A stretch of 32,863 nt of DNA from contig JAFGCI010000009.1 in NCBI GenBank assembly GCA_016932735.1, forward strand, positions 1 through 32,863, read 5' to 3'. Below the pieces are notes generated by a model that saw only the letters and a program-made list of their open reading frames with translations, searched no databases and had not been told where the DNA came from. Source of the DNA: Candidatus Aenigmatarchaeota archaeon (GTDB lineage: Archaea > Aenigmatarchaeota > Aenigmatarchaeia > QMZP01 > QMZT01). This document shows positions 30,055 through 32,863 of this stretch, piece after piece. Position 1 is the first letter of the stretch. Every line of letters starts with the position of its first letter. A program made the position numbers and the translations under genes.

Positions 30055-30731
30055 TTTCTTATCACCGAAATGAATGCCCCCAGAAGCAGGCAGAAACCTG
30101 CGAGCTGGAGGACTTCTGCGAGCACATATAATACCAAATCAAGTTCAACGACAGCAAAAACCACATTCGCCAGAGTGAGCATTATGAAGCCGCTCGCGAC
30201 CAATCGCGAATTGATTGTATGCAGTTTCTTGCAGTTTATATAATAGTAATATGATACGAAACCGAGGAGCATTACCATTGTCAGGTGGAATAGGAAATAG
30301 CCGTAATAGCTCAGGAAAGCCAAGACTATTATGAAGTATGTGAACAGCAGGAGGTCTCTTCTGTCCCTTTTCTTATTGACAAGCATGTAAAGGCCGTAAG
30401 CAAACATGGCCGTAAGCAGCCTGTACATGAAAAGGCCGCCGAAGCGGTATATGGTCGAGAGGCTTTTTGATATGTACTGGACCTGTATTGAGCCTATCTG
30501 CATGGTCTGTAAGACATCAAAATAAAGGTCAAAATTAGTCATTATCTTAAAGACGAATGCAATGGCGATCATAAGGAAGAATATGTGGAAATACTTGTGC
30601 TCCTTCTTTTTGGATATCGTGTAAAGCTTGTACGAGTAGAATGAAATCAGCAGGGCAACGATTATGCTTATAATCTCGAAAGCTATATCAATCCCGTAGA
30701 ACCATTTCGGTGAGAACAATAAGGTTAACAT
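30051..30731 (-). CDS. 7-TM membrane protein, possible sensor, coupled to winged-helix gene
   Basis: 226 residues from the ATG at 30731. Seven hydrophobic helices are seen: about 12-32, 41-61, 88-111, 122-140, 146-166, 177-196 and 203-222, with loops rich in Lys. No signal peptide and no catalytic motif. The frame extends 18 codons upstream to 30785, but the inner ATG is preferred: TATA-like TATAAACTTT (about 30758-30767) lies 26-37 bp from it. The topology resembles small archaeal 7-TM receptors that act with a winged-helix regulator; the signal is unknown. Confidence 0.7.
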   Translation of the reverse strand: MLTLLFSPKWFYGIDIAFEIISIIVALLISFYSYKLYTISKKKEHKYFHIFFLMIAIAFVFKIMTNFDLYFDVLQTMQIGSIQVQYISKSLSTIYRFGGLFMYRLLTAMFAYGLYMLVNKKRDRRDLLLFTYFIIVLAFLSYYGYFLFHLTMVMLLGFVSYYYYINCKKLHTINSRLVASGFIMLTLANVVFAVVELDLVLYVLAEVLQLAGFCLLLGAFISVIRK

Positions 30732-30785
30732 ATAAAAATGATTTCTCCCTGTGATTAAAAAGTTTATAGAACTTTGTTCTCCCAC

Positions 30786-30991
30786 TTTGTTTCACAAATG
30801 GTTTATAAAGGGTTTCCAAATGTATTATCAGAAAAGCCGGAATTTCCAGAGTCGGAGGTGATGCCGAAGACAGTGTCTGGGTTTTTCAGTTTTTTTGGGC
30901 AGGCTATTGTCCCACAGCCTGCCCTCCCCCTCTCATCTCCTTTAATTCAGTATTGTGGGACTATTCCTCCTATTTCACCCTTTCTGAATAA
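30786..30991. other. Intergenic region between 7-TM gene and NuoA-like gene
   Basis: Holds TATA-like sequences on both strands (CTTTATAAACC around 30800-30810), the structured segment 30854-30961 described separately, and T tracts at 30881-30896. No convincing open reading frame: the 74-codon frame across it on the + strand has no start context or family look. Confidence 0.5.
30854..30961 (+). ncRNA. Candidate structured RNA
   Basis: GGAGGTGA (30854-30861) pairs with TCATCTCC (30933-30940) with one G-U pair. Inside it, GGGCAGGCT (30897-30905) pairs perfectly with AGCCTGCCC (30916-30924) around a 10-nt loop. Bases GTCCCAC of that loop are complementary to GTGGGAC at 30955-30961, allowing a pseudoknot or an alternative hairpin. 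The G-U pair would be A-C on the other strand, favouring the + strand. TATA-like TTTATAAAGG at 30801-30810 could give a TSS near 30830. Weak point: a T7 tract at 30890-30896 inside the structure could stop the polymerase. It resembles no RNA family that I know. Confidence 0.4.
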
Positions 30992-30999
30992 CTTTTAAG
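30992..30999 (+). promoter_or_regulatory. TATA element of the NuoA/B/C-like operon
   Basis: CTTTTAAG, 23-30 bp before the ATG at 31022, consistent with a leaderless mRNA. It lies downstream of the candidate structured RNA, so that RNA would not be part of this transcript. Confidence 0.5.
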
Positions 31000-31021
31000 T
31001 TAAGCAGACCAAATATTTAGC

Positions 31022-31321
31022 ATGTTTGAGTACTGGACATTATTCAATGGTATATTTGTTTTGTTCATCGTCACAGGATATATAATTTACAGACTTTTTG
31101 ACAGGGGAAGCGTTTCCGATGAAGACAGGAAGAAAGAGCTTTATGCATGTGGCGAGAGGTGGGAACAGCAGTCCATGCCATCCGGCTTCTATTCAACAAT
31201 AATAAACGCCCTGAGAATAAAGAAGTTGTCTGAAGCCCATACAGGCGATGTCTCTGACTACCTTCTATGGGTTTTTTCAGGAATTGTCATAGTAATGATG
31301 CTTTTTGTGGTGTTTTATTAA
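31022..31321 (+). CDS. Small two-helix membrane protein, NuoA-like or group-4 hydrogenase subunit
   Basis: 99 residues. A first helix (about 7-26) is followed by a charged loop with ELYACGERWEQQSMPSGFYS, then a C-terminal helix (about 80-98). The YACGE motif after a basic stretch occurs in NuoA (YECG) and in small subunits of energy-converting hydrogenases. Its stop TAA overlaps the ATG of the NuoB-like gene by one base (TAATG), so the two are made together. It has two helices, whereas NuoA has three. Assignment by context and motif. Confidence 0.6.
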   Translation: MFEYWTLFNGIFVLFIVTGYIIYRLFDRGSVSDEDRKKELYACGERWEQQSMPSGFYSTIINALRIKKLSEAHTGDVSDYLLWVFSGIVIVMMLFVVFY

Positions 31322-31848
31322 TGGATGAGAAAACAAGCAGCCAGAAAGAAGAAATAAAGGAAACGATGGTTGAGCTTAAGCCGGAAGAGAAAAATTTGAA
31401 AAAAGTGAATAAAGGCCTTGCAAAAAAGCTTATCGCATACTGCAGAAAGAAGTCGCCTTGGATCATCCATCTGAGCAGTGGAGGCTGCAACGGTTGCAGT
31501 ATAGAGATTGTAGCGTGCCTGACGCCTAAATACGACATAGAAAGGTTCGGAATGATTTCCAAGGAGCTGCCAAGACATGCAGACATACTTCTGATTGAAG
31601 GGCCCATGACAACAAAACTGAAGCAAAGGGTTCTTGATATTTATCATCAGACACCGAATCCAAAGGTCGTCGTCGCTGTGGGCTCATGCCCGCTTTCAAA
31701 CGGTGTTTATCAGGGTTGCTATAACGTAAACGGACCTTTGGACAAGTTCATACCGGTCGATGTATATATACCAGGGTGCCCTCCCAAGCCTGAAGCTCTC
31801 ATACACGGAATAGTGCAGGCATTGGCCAAATTCGATGAAGTCGCGTGA
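31321..31848 (+). CDS. NuoB/EchC/MbhJ-like [4Fe-4S] subunit
   Basis: 175 residues. All ligands of the N2/proximal [4Fe-4S] cluster are seen: GGCNGCSIE (Cys56, Cys59), GSCPLSNG (Cys123) and PGCPPKPEAL (Cys153). The run PKYDIERFG and HADILLIEGP is typical of the small subunits of group-4 hydrogenases (EchC, MbhJ) rather than of bacterial NuoB. A 45-residue Lys/Glu-rich N-terminal extension precedes the core. The start at 31321 is chosen over a longer frame because it overlaps the previous stop. Its partner large subunit (NuoD/EchE) is not in the window. Confidence 0.9.
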   Translation: MDEKTSSQKEEIKETMVELKPEEKNLKKVNKGLAKKLIAYCRKKSPWIIHLSSGGCNGCSIEIVACLTPKYDIERFGMISKELPRHADILLIEGPMTTKLKQRVLDIYHQTPNPKVVVAVGSCPLSNGVYQGCYNVNGPLDKFIPVDVYIPGCPPKPEALIHGIVQALAKFDEVA

Positions 31849-31854
31849 TTACAT

Positions 31855-32271
31855 ATGGAACTTAATGAAGTCAGAAAGCTCTTCTCCGGAAGAGGCATAG
31901 AGCTGAAAGAGAAGGGAAACGAGTTCTGGTGCAGTATTATACCAGAGAACATCATAGAGATACTGAAAAAACTGAAAGAGGGAGGAATAACCGATCTTAT
32001 TCTTATATCTTCCATGGACATGATGGAAACCATTGATGTTGTCTATCACTTCTCATTCGATGAGAATGAGAGGTATTCTCTTAATATAAGAGTGCCTCTT
32101 CACAGGGAAAAGCCGGAAATAGAGAGCATTACATCGGTTTATCCGGCAGCCATGATACTTGAGCGGGAAGCATTTGAGATGGTCGGCATCAATTTCAAAG
32201 GCCATCCGGACCTTCGGAAAGCCTTTCTCGATGAAAGCTCTCCTGAAACGCCTTTAAGGAGAGGAAAATAA
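31855..32271 (+). CDS. NuoC/EchD-like subunit
   Basis: 138 residues, six bases after the NuoB-like gene. The end is the NuoC signature: ILEREAFEMVGINFKGHPDLRKAFL (about 102-126), as in NuoC/30 kDa-type subunits. The first 60 residues form the small alpha/beta domain of the family. It binds no cofactor and joins the NuoB- and NuoD-type subunits. The NuoD-like catalytic subunit that should follow in many operons is absent; the next gene is a KH protein with its own promoter. Confidence 0.85.
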   Translation: MELNEVRKLFSGRGIELKEKGNEFWCSIIPENIIEILKKLKEGGITDLILISSMDMMETIDVVYHFSFDENERYSLNIRVPLHREKPEIESITSVYPAAMILEREAFEMVGINFKGHPDLRKAFLDESSPETPLRRGK

Positions 32272-32275
32272 TCTC

Positions 32276-32283
32276 ATTTTTAT
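32276..32283 (+). terminator. T-rich terminator after the NuoC-like gene
   Basis: CATTTTTA, a T5 tract just after the stop, before the TATA-like CATTTAACC at about 32297-32305 that serves the KH gene. Weak signal, based on position. Confidence 0.35.
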
Positions 32284-32329
32284 TGATTCCTTACATTCAT
32301 TTAACCATATCTGCAAATGACGTGATTTT

Positions 32330-32830
32330 ATGATAGACATTGTCAGAATACCTGAAGACAGGACAGCGGCTCTTATAGGAAGGAATGGCTCTACGAAGAA
32401 GAAGATAGAGAAGATGATGAAGGTTCAGCTTGAAATCAGGGAAAACGACGTCGAACTGATAGGCGAAGACCTTGATGTCATTTATGCCCGCGATATCATA
32501 AAGGCCATCGGAAGGGGATTCTCCCCAAAGGAAGCATTAAAACTCCTTGACGATGAATACCAGTTGCTTGTTCTCAATGCAAAGGACTACACAAGGCGGA
32601 ACCTTGAGCCGGTCATAGCGCGCATTATAGGAACGCGCGGAAAAGCCAAGAAGATAATTGAAGAATATACCAGAACCCGCATATCAATATACGGGAAGAC
32701 GGTTTCTATAATAGGGACAGTTCATGACATTTATATAGCGGCGGAAGCCATTGAGATGCTTCTCAACGGCTCTCCTCACAAGAACGTATACCTTTATCTT
32801 GAGAACGTCAAGGCAAAAAACAAGATATAG
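32330..32830 (+). CDS. KH-domain protein, archaeal Dim2/Pno1-like rRNA processing factor
   Basis: 166 residues with two KH-like domains: one with the GxxG loop GRNG (residues 17-20), the other with GTRG (101-104). The end IYIAAEAIEMLLNGSPHKNVYLYLE is the signature of archaeal Dim2/Krr1-type proteins, which bind the 3' end of 16S rRNA during small-subunit maturation. Length is as usual. In many archaea the gene is next to eIF1A and rio1; here it follows the NuoC-like gene. The ATG at 32330 is about 25-32 bp from a TATA-like CATTTAACC. The stop TAG is part of the 38-bp repeat that ends the window. Confidence 0.9.
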   Translation: MIDIVRIPEDRTAALIGRNGSTKKKIEKMMKVQLEIRENDVELIGEDLDVIYARDIIKAIGRGFSPKEALKLLDDEYQLLVLNAKDYTRRNLEPVIARIIGTRGKAKKIIEEYTRTRISIYGKTVSIIGTVHDIYIAAEAIEMLLNGSPHKNVYLYLENVKAKNKI

Positions 32831-32863
32831 TGCCTTGCCTTATATATCACACGGATATTGGCA
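32826..32863 (+). repeat. Copy 2 of the 38-bp hairpin repeat, at the right edge
   Basis: Exact reverse complement of 29722-29759, and it continues to the very last base, so the match may extend outside. The KH gene's stop codon TAG lies in its first bases. Seen from the gene, it is in the same orientation as copy 1 is to the winged-helix gene. It could be a terminator-like hairpin or a dispersed element; a contig ending on a repeat is expected in short-read assemblies. Confidence 0.75.

Noticed and set aside
30897-30944. Minus-strand mini-frame MRGGGQAVGQ resembling the start of the winged-helix protein
   Set aside because: Ten codons only, within the hairpin; the similarity to MRGGGRRDR is most likely due to shared G-rich ribosome-site-like sequence.
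30774-30998. 74-codon + strand frame in the intergenic region
   Set aside because: No recognisable protein features, no ribosome site or TATA at the right distance, and it runs across the structured segment.
31267-31320. 18-codon extension of the NuoB-like protein
   Set aside because: The ATG at 31321 overlaps the previous stop (TAATG) and gives the family-like protein; the extension overlaps the membrane helix gene out of frame.
29722-32863. 38-bp inverted pair considered as terminal repeats of a transposon
   Set aside because: The genes between are ordinary (regulator pair, hydrogenase-like subunits, KH protein) with no transposase, and each copy lies just behind a stop codon; a 3'-end element fits better.

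Overview
The window reads as part of an archaeal chromosome, most likely from a small-genome (DPANN-type) lineage. The archaeal markers are GatD and GatE (the archaeal Glu-tRNA(Gln) amidotransferase), an Elp3 with the compact archaeal CPHGRC..C cluster, a Dim2-like KH protein, class III (prepilin) signal peptides, and many promoters with a TATA element 20-35 nt before a start codon that has no leader. The phylum is an inference; no rRNA or tRNA gene was seen.

Layout. 1-5.4 kb (+): three secreted or membrane-anchored surface proteins, the first cut by the left edge. 5.4-12.3 kb: mostly housekeeping and small genes, namely elp3, two unknown proteins, an AlkD-type DNA repair protein, two small membrane proteins, an MFS transporter, a T4 DenV-type pyrimidine-dimer glycosylase, an NDT-like protein and a Trm9-like tRNA methyltransferase. 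12.3-14.66 kb: an AT-rich accessory island with a McrB-N/NucS-type nuclease fusion and an MNT-HEPN toxin-antitoxin pair. The MNT-HEPN pair sits between two copies of the 3' end of gatE, as if a cassette had integrated at the end of that gene and rebuilt it. 14.66-17.9 kb (-): gatD-gatE. 17.95-20.5 kb (+): a three-gene surface-protein operon. 20.7-24.4 kb (+): a MinD-type ATPase with three AT-hook-like repeats at its C-terminus, followed by a large membrane-anchored Ig-like protein. 24.4-28.6 kb (-): four pilin-like genes followed by a 674-residue coiled-coil protein. 28.7-30.8 kb (-): a tRNA-dihydrouridine synthase, and a 7-TM protein coupled to a winged-helix regulator. 31.0-32.8 kb (+): three genes for the NuoB/NuoC arm of a group-4 hydrogenase or complex I-like enzyme, then the KH protein.

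How the genes fit together. Two themes dominate. One is the cell surface: seven Ig-like secreted or anchored proteins plus a four-gene pilin-like operon. The other is tRNA decoding: Elp3 and Trm9 (wobble uridine), Dus, and GatDE (Gln-tRNA synthesis). Two divergent gene pairs seem to share one near-symmetric TATA element each. A 38-bp sequence occurs twice in inverted orientation, each time just after a stop codon and in the same orientation relative to that gene; the second copy runs into the right edge of the window.

The strongest candidates for undescribed biology are the gatE-tail cassette at 13490-14730, the MinD-AT-hook protein, the possible structured RNA at 30854-30961, and the repeated 3' hairpin element. 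No intergenic stretch exceeds 300 bases; the longest is 30786-30991, described as a separate feature.
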